A DNA stretch of 64,000 nt from Bathynomus jamesi (Eukaryota; Arthropoda; Malacostraca; Isopoda; Cirolanidae). Shown here in pieces: positions 1 to 8,300 of the stretch. The notes under the pieces are model-generated. The model was not told where the DNA came from. It was given only the letters and a program-made list of their open reading frames with translations, and made no database searches. A program made the translations under genes and the position numbers. The stretch is taken from the NCBI GenBank assembly GCA_023014485.1, contig JAJOZX010006167.1, positions 1 to 64,000 of the forward strand, given 5' to 3'. How positions within the stretch are numbered: the stretch's first letter is position 1; every line of letters starts with the position of its first letter.

Positions 1-441
1 CGAGCTACTTCCTCCCCGAGAGCTTCGCCCAGGGAACGGAGGAACATCGACCCGTGGAGGTGAACCGGAGTGCACCTCCTGCCCCCTGGCAGGACCGAGT
101 GGCGAGCAGGAGCCGCCAGGTGCTTCCGAACTACCTCCTCGCGGGGACCTTATGGGAATAGGGTCCCCCGGAGAAAGCAGACAAGCTTTCCCAGGGCCAC
201 CGTTTGAGCGTCAGTATGCTCTTAGGCCCCGACCTCGAGTCCACTACGAGGAACCCGAGGATGACTAAAATTAAGTGTGTCAGTGTTGGTGTCCCAATAA
301 AGGGGACAAATAAAATCGATCAGTGATAGTGTCCCAATCAAGGGGACAAGTAAATGGAAAGTTTTTTGTGAGTAAAGTGATAATACCCGACCCTAGTTAA
401 GAAAGTTTGCATCGGAGTGCAAAATGAAAGGAGGGGAGGGA
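1..441 (+). mobile_element. 3' internal end of an upstream Gypsy-A element (truncated by window edge)
   Basis: Almost identical to 7861-8300, the last part of the internal region of the complete Gypsy-A element. It encodes the proline-rich end of pol, closing with the residues RPRVHYEEPEDD and a stop near 267. It then runs through the spacer to a purine-rich tract directly abutting an LTR at 442. It differs from the downstream copy by a 3-base deletion (one GCT) near 185. Its own 5' part lies outside the window. Because the LTR at 442 serves both this fragment and the next element, the two form a tandem internal-LTR-internal-LTR array. Confidence 0.9.
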
Positions 442-2069
442 TGTCGTAACCATGAAGTTGCAGGCAGAGATCTTTTATAAAATAAGTGAAGGATTGTTAA
501 TCTTAAGATTTCGAGGTGTACATCTCTGAACGCAGTGTGGTTTGGTTTTTAAACGTTCATGAACGAATAAATCCGAAGTGTTTCAGATTGTTTAAAGTTG
601 TTCTATCTTAGTTCGGATTATCAGAGAAGTAATAAAGCCAAGCCACGTGGGGACAGAGGTTTATCACCGAGACCCGACCCCAGCGAGAAGGGTAATCCAA
701 CGGATTTGGACGTGCGTGCAAATACGTGGTTTCCTCTTTCGCGAGGGCGAAGATTTTAATATCTCTTTTGCATGATGTTGTGACTTTTGTAAGACAGATT
801 CGAAGACGCTGCTAAAGTTGAACCACGAGGGGGTCATAAACTTAGGGCTTCGAATCTGTTAACGGTCTTTAAATATATTTCGTGGGAAGAAGGAGGGGTC
901 TATACTCGGAAATCAGGTCCAGCTCCAATCAGGGGGCCCAGGACCCTGGGAAACGTAGTGAAGACGCCTTCTTTCTCTCTGGTATGGGTAATAGCCTTCT
1001 GGAGGGACGATCTTAGGAAAATAAATGATTTGATAGGTTTGCAGAATATTGGAAGGCGGGGTCCTTCAAATTTGTAAAGTAAATTCGAAAATTGAAAAGT
1101 TAGTTGTAGTCGTTCCTCCTTGAAGTTAACTGTGGTTAAAACAAACCCCCTGTAGACTTGTGGTGTAAGAAAACTTAAAACTGAAAGAATCAATTGTCAC
1201 TAACGTAAAAATTAAGAACTTATAGTTCATGAAATTCGTTTACGCGGAAATTTGAGAATATTCACTTGAAGGTTAGCGACCTTAACCGAGAATTTGATTG
1301 TAACTTAATTAATGTTAACCAACGGACCAAGAGTTTTGTGAACGGTCTCTCAAGTAAATTTAGCTCCACTTAAGTAAGAAATAGGGTACGTCTGGGCCCT
1401 AATTTCCTGAATCCGTCCATTTGGGTTCAGAAAGAAGTCCCGTTAGTTAACATTGTAGAGTTTGCAAGCTTTGTAGCGGCCGTAAATCTACGGTCCGTAC
1501 GCAGCACAAGTGGGAGAAAGTTGTCTCCTACTCTTTAGTAAGTAAATTTATCCTTTGAATATCTGGGTCGAATTCCGACTACTTCATTTATTGTTATGTA
1601 TTTTTTGTTGCACTAAAACATAAAACCCCTCGACCTATAAATTATTGAAATTCCGATAACTGTTAATCTTTTCTTTAGATTTATCATTGTTGATCAATTT
1701 AACGATTTGAAGTCAATCACTGTGAACTTTGTCTTTGACGTTAAGATTATTGTATTGTCTGAAATTTTATAGATGTAATACAAAATAAAATATTAAATGC
1801 ATGTACTGTGTCAAGTAACATTTAATAAAATTTATAAGAGGGCGTGTGTTGTTTTAAATACCTTGTGATAGACCCCTCTTGTTAGCTGGGGAAAATTAAC
1901 GTTCCAAGTAGGCTTGTGGAAAGCCGAAGGAACCTAGCCTATCAATTTAAAGGGCCATCCGTCTTGGGTAGGCCGAATAATCCTGAACGAAATTAAGAGA
2001 TAAAATTAACGTAATAGAGAACGGGCGTTCAATACCATAAATAAAAATACGGATTGGGCGCGTACGTCA
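442..2069 (+). repeat. Gypsy-A1 left LTR (1628 bp)
   Basis: Begins TGTCGTAACC and ends GCGCGTACGTCA. It is followed after two bases by the primer-binding site. It matches 8301-9928 throughout, with two substitutions seen by eye (near 538 and 1901). An AATAAA-type motif lies at about 629 and a TATA-like stretch at about 869; which of them is used is not known. Confidence 0.95.
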
Positions 2070-2071
2070 TT

Positions 2072-2089
2072 TGGTGTCAGAAGTGGGAT
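2072..2089 (+). promoter_or_regulatory. Primer-binding site, tRNA-Leu type
   Basis: TGGTGTCAGAAGTGGGAT lies two bases after the LTR. It is the complement of a tRNA 3' end with CCA added, and matches the acceptor/T-arm end of animal tRNA-Leu (CAG family) as I know it. Minus-strand cDNA synthesis of the element would start here. The same 18 bases recur at 17146-17163. Confidence 0.85.
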
Positions 2090-2169
2090 TATTCTATTGC
2101 AAGGTATTTATCGCAAGAGTGTAACTCTTTTGTTAAAATAAATTTGCGTAACAATAAAGCAATTGTAGG

Positions 2170-2519
2170 AAGTAACTGGAACAGTGATTTCATGAAATAA
2201 TTGTAACAACAATTATATGAAGTCACCGTAACAGTGATTTTATGAAATAATTGTAACAGCAATTATATAAAGTAACTGGAACAGTGATTTCATGAAATAA
2301 TTGTAACAACAATTATATGAAGTCACCGTAACAGTGATTTTATGAAATAATTGTAACAGCAATTATATAAAGTAACTGGAACAGTGATTTTATGAAATAA
2401 TTGTAACAACAATTATATGAAGTCACTGTAACAGTGATTTTATGAAATAATTGTAACAGCAATTATAGGAAATAATTGTAACAGTAATTCTACTAAAGTA
2501 AATATAACAATAATTCGGT
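2170..2519 (+). repeat. 25-bp tandem repeat in the Gypsy-A1 leader (14 monomers)
   Basis: Fourteen head-to-tail monomers of exactly 25 bp, arranged as a 100-bp higher-order unit of four monomer types (for example at 2170, 2195, 2220 and 2245). Many monomers hold a small palindrome such as AATTGTAACAACAATT. The block sits between the primer-binding site and gag, where packaging or dimerisation signals are expected. The sister element has only about four monomers (17189-17282), so copy number is labile. Confidence 0.9.
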
Positions 2520-2650
2520 ACAATAATTGAGAACAGTAAGAAGGGTCGTTAACAGTGATTAAAGTTATAAAGGTTTTTTTTAACAAACAAATAACTTTCG
2601 CAATGTCGGTAAAGAGCGTATAAATAACGAATGAGGAAAGCGTAAGTGAC

Positions 2651-4177
2651 ATGAGTGATTCCGAAACAACGAACTTAAAAGAAATGAGCACCGAGAGTTT
2701 ACGGGATTTAAAAAAGAAAAGGTTCGATAAAACGAATCGGTTGTTAAAGGCATGCTCAGAGGTAGAGGACGAATTAAACCAGAGGGAAGAAAGGCCGGAG
2801 GATAATGCGACGGACACTCCGCAACTGGAGTATGGGGACAACCTCGCCTTGGGGGTCCGTCCCAAGAGAAGAGAACTAGTTCCTTCAACTGCAGAAGGAG
2901 GGGAACTCTCGACGCGGGAACTCTCGACGCGGGGACTGCATTCACCTCTTATTTTAAATTTCCCAAAGGTAGCAAGGAGTCCGGAGCCAACAGCTGTTGG
3001 ACACACAGGGGAAGGAAGTTCGCCAACAATTACGAGCGAACAGGCACCAGCGAACGCAGGGGCCATACCAAAGAACCCTGGCCGAAGTGCAACCACCCCA
3101 AGCGCCGAGAAACAACACACCGACGAAGACCTACAGAAGTATATCCAAGCCGTCGTGCAAGTACTGCAGAGTACTCATTTGCCAGTTCAACGGGAACAGG
3201 CAATGGACGACTCCTACGTCCCGAGGTTGTGGGGCCATTTAGAGGACGACCGTGGGTACCCGGTCACGAGCCCTGCAGCTTTTTTCTCTGCCTTAGAGGA
3301 AGTGACCCTGGATGAGAAGAAGAGACTCCACGTTTTGTATAAGAAGAGTACAGGTCCAGCCCGAGTGTTGTTGGACACGTGGAGAGACGCCAATCGAAAA
3401 TATTCCTACGAAGAGATTAAAGAGGAAATCATACAGATGTGTGGCAGCACCATGGACGAAAGTGTTATTCGCTGGAAGATATACGCCGCCAAAAGGGAAA
3501 AAGGCGAAACGCTCAACATGTTCGCCACAAGGTTATTAAGTTTAGGCAATGCCTTGGTACAGGCTGAACCTATCATGAAATATGCTAAAGATTCGCTATT
3601 AAAGGACGCGTTCAAGCTGGTCCTACCCGAATACGCCAGAAATTTTGTCAAAGGCAAAACGTTTAAAGAATACTGGCTGGAATCGATAAAGTATGCGGCG
3701 AACAATCCAGGACTAGGGCTACGGGATGAGGACGTTTTGAAGGAAGAAACACCACAAGAGAGGAGTCGAAGGCTCCAACGGCTACACAACCCCACCACGT
3801 CTTGGAACTACAACTCACGACACCGGGAAGAAAGGGTAGCCACAGCCACCAAGGAGGACAGTAAGAGCAAGGACGTGGGGGCAATAGCCGGAGACAAAAC
3901 AAACGCGCCAAACAAGTCCACCGGGAAAGGGGTGCCGGAAACAAAGTGTTCTATTTGCCACCGGAAAAATCACATCACCCGAGATTGTTATAGCAACCCG
4001 AAGAATCGGAAGCGAAACAACCCGAAGACGGGGGCAGGAAGGGGTCCTAAGAAGCAAGGAACGAAGGAAGAAATCAGCCGGGATCAATGCCGGGTCTGCA
4101 AACAAGTGGGGCACTGGGCCAACTCGTGCCCTCGGAGAAATTTTCAAGTGGACCGGGAGGAGAGGTTTCCCGAATAG
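2651..4177 (+). CDS. Gypsy-A1 Gag polyprotein
   Basis: 508 codons. Gag is the structural protein that forms the cytoplasmic virus-like particle and packages element RNA. The N-terminal third is charged and low-complexity. Residues of about 190-370 form the capsid-like helical region, and the C-terminus has two zinc knuckles of the CX2CX4HX4C type: one starts CSIC (residues of about 436-449) and one starts CRVC (about 480-493). The ATG at 2651 was chosen because an upstream in-frame ATG at 2603 is followed six codons later by TAA at 2621. In the sister element that codon is GAA, so the ancestral Gag was probably 16 residues longer. The frame overlaps the protease frame by about 90 bp in the -1 direction. 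Confidence 0.9.
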   Translation: MSDSETTNLKEMSTESLRDLKKKRFDKTNRLLKACSEVEDELNQREERPEDNATDTPQLEYGDNLALGVRPKRRELVPSTAEGGELSTRELSTRGLHSPLILNFPKVARSPEPTAVGHTGEGSSPTITSEQAPANAGAIPKNPGRSATTPSAEKQHTDEDLQKYIQAVVQVLQSTHLPVQREQAMDDSYVPRLWGHLEDDRGYPVTSPAAFFSALEEVTLDEKKRLHVLYKKSTGPARVLLDTWRDANRKYSYEEIKEEIIQMCGSTMDESVIRWKIYAAKREKGETLNMFATRLLSLGNALVQAEPIMKYAKDSLLKDAFKLVLPEYARNFVKGKTFKEYWLESIKYAANNPGLGLRDEDVLKEETPQERSRRLQRLHNPTTSWNYNSRHREERVATATKEDSKSKDVGAIAGDKTNAPNKSTGKGVPETKCSICHRKNHITRDCYSNPKNRKRNNPKTGAGRGPKKQGTKEEISRDQCRVCKQVGHWANSCPRRNFQVDREERFPE

Positions 4178-4776
4178 CCGCAGTAGAAATAGCGGCGAAT
4201 CGCCGGTTAGGATTGATCACCCTACCCGTATTCGTCGCCCAAAAAGCTTTCACCGCGCTGGTCGACGGTGGAGCTTCTGTCTCGCAGATGACCATGGCTA
4301 TGTACAACAAGATCGGGAGTCCGCCTCTCAAAGCCGCTGACATCTCGGTACGAGGATTTACTGGACCCGCCTACCCTTGTAAAGGAGAGTTGCGTTTAAC
4401 CATCGGGATTGGCGTGGAAGAATTTTTCATGTGTGCTTATATAGTAGCAGAAGCCCCGCAGGATTTGATTTTGGGCGTACCGTTCTTGGAAAGTTACGAA
4501 GACCAGATAGACCACAGAAAGAGAACAGTCACTCTGAATGAAACAGTAACCATCCAAGGAAAGGGAGTAGACGGTGAAGATAGTGCGAGGGTGACTCTGG
4601 TAGAGGCCATCCCGCACGAAAAACTAAAGGTGGCCGCCGTGATTCTGACGCGAGGAGTCAGAATGAAACCCGGGGACGTAGTTCCCTTGGACGTCTATTC
4701 TCCGCTGCACGGGATGTGCAGTGAAGCTCGGGGAAACTTAAAAATGTTACCGAGCAGGATCCCACAGGGAAGATAA
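4087..4776 (+). CDS. Gypsy-A1 pol, aspartic protease segment
   Basis: This frame is -1 relative to gag and overlaps it between 4087 and 4177, the usual arrangement for Gag-Pol made by ribosomal frameshifting. Its actual start is therefore probably the shift site and not a Met. The retropepsin-like core runs from FVAQKAFTALVDGGAS to DLILGVPFLESY. The catalytic triplet reads D-G-G where retropepsins normally have D-T-G or D-S-G, and the degraded sister element has DGGAS too. The flap/hydrophobic ILG motif is present. The frame ends at 4776 by a small indel; pol continues in another frame from 4785. Confidence 0.85.
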   Translation: MPGLQTSGALGQLVPSEKFSSGPGGEVSRIAAVEIAANRRLGLITLPVFVAQKAFTALVDGGASVSQMTMAMYNKIGSPPLKAADISVRGFTGPAYPCKGELRLTIGIGVEEFFMCAYIVAEAPQDLILGVPFLESYEDQIDHRKRTVTLNETVTIQGKGVDGEDSARVTLVEAIPHEKLKVAAVILTRGVRMKPGDVVPLDVYSPLHGMCSEARGNLKMLPSRIPQGR

Positions 4777-4784
4777 GGTTACTG

Positions 4785-5282
4785 ATGATCCATGAAGACG
4801 ACGAAGAATACATTGGCGAAAAAGGAGACGTCGTGGGACTAGTGACGGAGGCAGAGCTAATAGGGAGGGTAGTCGACATGGCCAGTCGACGCTCACCCCA
4901 AATTGGAACGAATGTCACGGTGAAAGGAAGTCAAGCATCAAAGAAGGACTTCGACGAACGAGTGACACGCCTCCAGTCCTATGTCCTTGGTTGGAAATCC
5001 TTCTCCGACAAAGAAAGGAAAACCGTCGAAGAGTGGCTAAGGGATTATTCAGATGTTTTCTCAATGGATGGAGAGCCATTGGGTTATAATAACCTGATGC
5101 CAATGAAGTTGGAAACCCAGGACCATCCTCCCATCTTTAGGCGACCCTACAGGATACCTATTACACACGAGGAGGAGGTAAAGCGACAAATAGCAGAAAT
5201 GCTGGATCAAGGAGTGATACAGCATAGCTGTTCCCCCTGGTCGTTTCCATTGGTAATTGTGAAGAAAAGTGTGGGGCCCTGA
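4785..5282 (+). pseudogene. Gypsy-A1 pol, linker and reverse transcriptase N-terminus (frame-shifted)
   Basis: 165 codons in a third frame continuing pol. The last 60 residues carry the first RT block (FRRPYRIPITHEEEVKRQI, then GVIQHSCSPWSFPLVIVKK), typical of Ty3/Gypsy RT. The preceding part links protease and RT. In the sister element the sequence around 19190-19230 runs in one frame across the point where this frame begins, so a short indel near 4765-4785 is the disabling change. A second one-base shift near 5265-5275 puts the rest of RT into the frame described next. Confidence 0.85.
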
Positions 5283-7591
5283 GGCTTTGTGTAGATTATA
5301 GACCTCTGAACGCCATTTGCATCAAGGACAAGTACCCCTTACCCATAATCGATGAAACCTTGGCCAAGCTGCACGGGACTCATTACTTCTCGAGCATGGA
5401 TTTACGCTCGGGATATTGGCAGTTGGCCATTCACGACGATAGCATCTCGAAAACTGCCTTCTCCACGGGAAGCGGTCATTTCGAGTTCAGAGTGGTCCCG
5501 TTTGGGTTATCCAATAGTCCACCGGTGTTCCAAAGAGTAATGAATTTTATTTTTCGGGAGCAACTGGACAAGGAAGTACTGATTTATTTGGATGACCTCA
5601 TTGTCCTAGGAAGGTCTTTAAAAGAACATGACCAGAGGGTACGACGAGCCTTGGATAGCCTACGCACTGCCAACTTAAAGGTCAAGTTAGAAAAGTGTCA
5701 GTTGTTAAAATCCCAGGTGGAGTATCTAGGCCATGTGGTCACCAGGAACGGGGTGAAGCCACAGGAATCCAAAGTGGAGGCCATCAAAAACTCCCAGAGG
5801 CCAAACAACAAGACGGAACTCAAGCAATTTTTAGGCCTCGCTTCCTACTACAGAAAGTTTATAAAGGGATTCAGCCAGATTGCGCGACCTCTTAATGAAG
5901 TGTCCACCAAGGAGTCTTGGGGATGGGACACTCCGCAAGAGACCGCATGGCAATCCCTCAAAGACACTTTAACAACTGACATAGTATTGGCGTACCCAAA
6001 TTTTGATCAAGAGTTCATCTTGAACACGGACGCGAGTCAAGTAGCGATAGGGGGAGTACTCGCGCAGGAACAAGAAGGAATAGAGAAACCGATCTTATTT
6101 CTCTCCAGAACCCTAACGGGAGCAGAACTAAATTATTCCACCTACGAGAAAGAGCTGCTTGCAATCGTCTTTTCATTGAAGAAGGCTCGTCCCCTTATAT
6201 TTGGTCAGAGAGTCATCGTCCGCTCTGACCATAAGCCGTTGAAGTGGCTTCTGAGGGAAGGACATAGGGAGCCCAATGGAAGACTAGCGCGTTGGGTAAT
6301 GACATTGCAAGACTACGACGTGCTCATAGAGTACGTAAAGGGCAAACTCAACAGAGTGGCCGATTGGTTGTCCCGCCCACCTGGAGTGACTAAAGAGGTT
6401 GTGAACGCGATATACGAAAAAGCGATCATCGACCGCAAAGTAATCAGCAAACACCAGCAGAAGGACGTGGAATTAGCGGCAATTAGAACAGCCATCGAAG
6501 AAGGAAAGGCTTTCAACTGGCCCATATCCAAGCCCATTCAGCCGTCAAGATTCAAACTAATGAGGAACCTGCTGGTTTACGTCGATGCAAACGGAAGAGA
6601 GGTCATCGTAGTTCCTAAAAAGCTGAGAGAGCAGCTCATTTGGAACGCACACACAGACGTCGGGAGCATTCATCCGGGAGCTGCAGGGACTACCGAAATC
6701 CTACGAGACCTCTATTTTTGGCCAGGTATGGTTCAACAGGTACGGCAGGTGGTCCAAACGTGCGACACGTGCGCACGAAACAAACAGACGCGGAAAGCGA
6801 CTGTGGAAACAATGCCTTGTGTGCGAGGCCACAGTCCTTGGGAACTTCTGTACGTGGACTTAGTTGGTCCCCTTCCTCCGACTGAAGAAGGCAGCCATTA
6901 TGTCCTCACGTGTGTAGATAGTTTCAGCAAATTCACCATACTGGCAGCAATAAAGGACAAGACGGCCCGGGAGGTGGCGGACAAGTTCCATCGTTTGATA
7001 CTGTGCAAACTGGGCGCCCCTTCAGCAGTAGTATCCGACCAAGGCAAGGAGTTCTGGAACTCTACCTTGCAGGAGCTCTTCAGGGTTTGGGAGGTACGAC
7101 ACCAACGTACCGCTGCATACCACCCCCAAAGCAACGGGAAGATCGAACGTCTGAATAAAGAGTTATGCATCAAACTCCGCATACTTTGTGAAGAAACTGG
7201 ACGAGACTGGGATAAAATCCTCGACACAGTGGAATTGTCCTTGAACATCCGAGTGCACCGAGCCACGGGACATTCTCCATTCTTCTTGATGTACGGGCGA
7301 ACCCCCAACGTACCTTCAAAGCTATTTCGCATGCCACAGGAGGCATGCGTGAGCCCGTACAACCCAGAGGAATACGCCGAAGACCGAAAGAGGAGTCTGA
7401 GCGAAATATATCGCCGAGTGGAAGAGTTCATGCGGAGATACGAGAAAGCAAACGGAATCAAGGAATTGAAGCCGTTCGAAGAAAAGGCGCCCCATGGCTT
7501 GGTGTACATTGATTACCCCCGACCGGGTAGGGGCAAGTTGGAGCCCCGGTACGAGGGTCCATACATAATCATCGGAAAAAAACTCCAGTAA
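5273..7591 (+). CDS. Gypsy-A1 pol: reverse transcriptase, RNase H, integrase
   Basis: The frame is open from about 5273; the first internal Met is at 5360. The RT palm has DLRSGYWQ and the catalytic YLDD box (IYLDDLIV) at about 5584-5607. RNase H follows with NTDAS, YSTYEKELLAIV and SDHKPL. Integrase has an N-terminal H-H-C-C zinc domain (HTDVGSIHPG, then CDTC), and the DDE core with D in VDLVGPLP, D in SDQGKEF and E in GKIERLN. The C-terminal module ends PRYEGPYIII, the GPY/F-type domain. All catalytic residues I know for these domains are present. The frame closes at 7591 after a run of seven A, where a one-base slip separates it from the remaining tail at 7609. Confidence 0.92.
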   Translation, partial: GALRLCVDYRPLNAICIKDKYPLPIIDETLAKLHGTHYFSSMDLRSGYWQLAIHDDSISKTAFSTGSGHFEFRVVPFGLSNSPPVFQRVMNFIFREQLDKEVLIYLDDLIVLGRSLKEHDQRVRRALDSLRTANLKVKLEKCQLLKSQVEYLGHVVTRNGVKPQESKVEAIKNSQRPNNKTELKQFLGLASYYRKFIKGFSQIARPLNEVSTKESWGWDTPQETAWQSLKDTLTTDIVLAYPNFDQEFILNTDASQVAIGGVLAQEQEGIEKPILFLSRTLTGAELNYSTYEKELLAIVFSLKKARPLIFGQRVIVRSDHKPLKWLLREGHREPNGRLARWVMTLQDYDVLIEYVKGKLNRVADWLSRPPGVTKEVVNAIYEKAIIDRKVISKHQQKDVELAAIRTAIEEGKAFNWPISKPIQPSRFKLMRNLLVYVDANGREVIVVPKKLREQLIWNAHTDVGSIHPGAAGTTEILRDLYFWPGMVQQVRQVVQTCDTCARNKQTRKATVETMPCVRGHSPWELLYVDLVGPLPPTEEGSHYVLTCVDSFSKFTILAAIKDKTAREVADKFHRLILCKLGAPSAVVSDQGKEFWNSTLQELFRVWEVRHQRTAAYHPQSNGKIERLNKELCIKLRILCEETGRDWDKILDTVELSLNIRVHRATGHSPFFLMYGRTPNVPSKLFRMPQEACVSPYNPEEYAEDRKRSLSEIYRRVEEFMRRYEKANGIKELKPFEEKAPHGLVYIDYPRPGRGKLEPRYEGPYIIIGKKLQ

Positions 7592-7608
7592 CTTATCTCC
7601 TACGTCAT

Positions 7609-8127
7609 ATGATCACTGGACATCAGATAGTGATCCATCGAGACCGAATCCGCCGCAGCATCGAGGCCCCATGGGACGTCGAGCGACAAGGCGGGGCTGG
7701 CGGCGCAGGGGATGCAATGGGGGAAGGGCCACCGCCCCTCCTCTCTGGAGTTCCGCCCTCGACATCGGAGGAACATCCACAAGGGGAAGTGAACCGGAGT
7801 GCGCTTCTTGCCCACTGGCAGGACCGAGCGGCGGAATGGGATCCGCCGGGCGCCTCCGAGCTACTTCCTCCCCGAGAGCTTCGCCCAGGGAACGGAGGAA
7901 CATCGACCCGTGGAGGTGAACCGGAGTGCACCTCCTGCCCCCTGGCAGGACCGAGTGGCGAGCAGGAGCCGCCAGGTGCTTCCGAACTACCTCCTCGCGG
8001 GGACCTTATGGGAATAGGGTCCCCCGGAGAAAGCAGACAAGCTGCTTTCCCAGGGCCACCGTTTGAGCGTCAGTATGCTCTTAGGCCCCGACCTCGAGTC
8101 CACTACGAGGAACCCGAGGATGACTAA
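7609..8127 (+). CDS. Gypsy-A1 pol C-terminal proline-rich tail
   Basis: 172 codons from the first Met. The same frame is open slightly upstream and encodes P-V-T-Y-L-L-R-H before it, matching the usual end of Gypsy integrases (a short beta strand followed by HRDR). It is therefore the end of pol and not a separate gene. After about 30 residues it becomes Pro/Gly/Glu-rich with a roughly 128-bp tandem repeat (two units here). It ends with a basic RPRPRVHYEEPEDD tail. Function of the tail is unknown; the position fits an integrase extension. Confidence 0.75.
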   Translation: MITGHQIVIHRDRIRRSIEAPWDVERQGGAGGAGDAMGEGPPPLLSGVPPSTSEEHPQGEVNRSALLAHWQDRAAEWDPPGASELLPPRELRPGNGGTSTRGGEPECTSCPLAGPSGEQEPPGASELPPRGDLMGIGSPGESRQAAFPGPPFERQYALRPRPRVHYEEPEDD

Positions 8128-8280
8128 AATTAAGTGTGTCAGTGTTGGTGTCCCAATAAAGGGGACAAATAAAATCGATCAGTGATAGTGTCCCAATCAA
8201 GGGGACAAGTAAATGGAAAGTTTTTTGTGAGTAAAGTGATAATACCCGACCCTAGTTAAGAAAGTTTGCATCGGAGTGCA

Positions 8281-8300
8281 AAATGAAAGGAGGGGAGGGA
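8281..8300 (+). promoter_or_regulatory. Polypurine tract
   Basis: Twenty bases, almost all purine (AAATGAAAGG then AGGGGAGGGA), lie directly before the TG of the right LTR, where plus-strand priming is expected. The same tract is found before the LTRs at 442 and 23400. Confidence 0.9.

Noticed and set aside
900..1193. 97-118-codon antisense frame repeated in every Gypsy-A LTR (also at 8759, 15899 and 23768)
   Set aside because: It is kept only because the LTRs themselves are near-identical; no recognisable domain, and it begins inside the LTR on the strand opposite to the element.
2170..2519. CRISPR-like regular repeats
   Set aside because: Monomers are contiguous without spacers, inside a eukaryotic retrotransposon leader.
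2440..3120. 226-codon antisense frame over gag
   Set aside because: Shadow of gag; Ser/Leu-rich composition typical of the reverse complement of a Lys/Glu-rich coding region.
7623..7931. Several overlapping frames in the GC-rich repeat of the pol tail
   Set aside because: Stop-poor GC-rich repeats stay open in many frames; only the frame continuing pol is supported.
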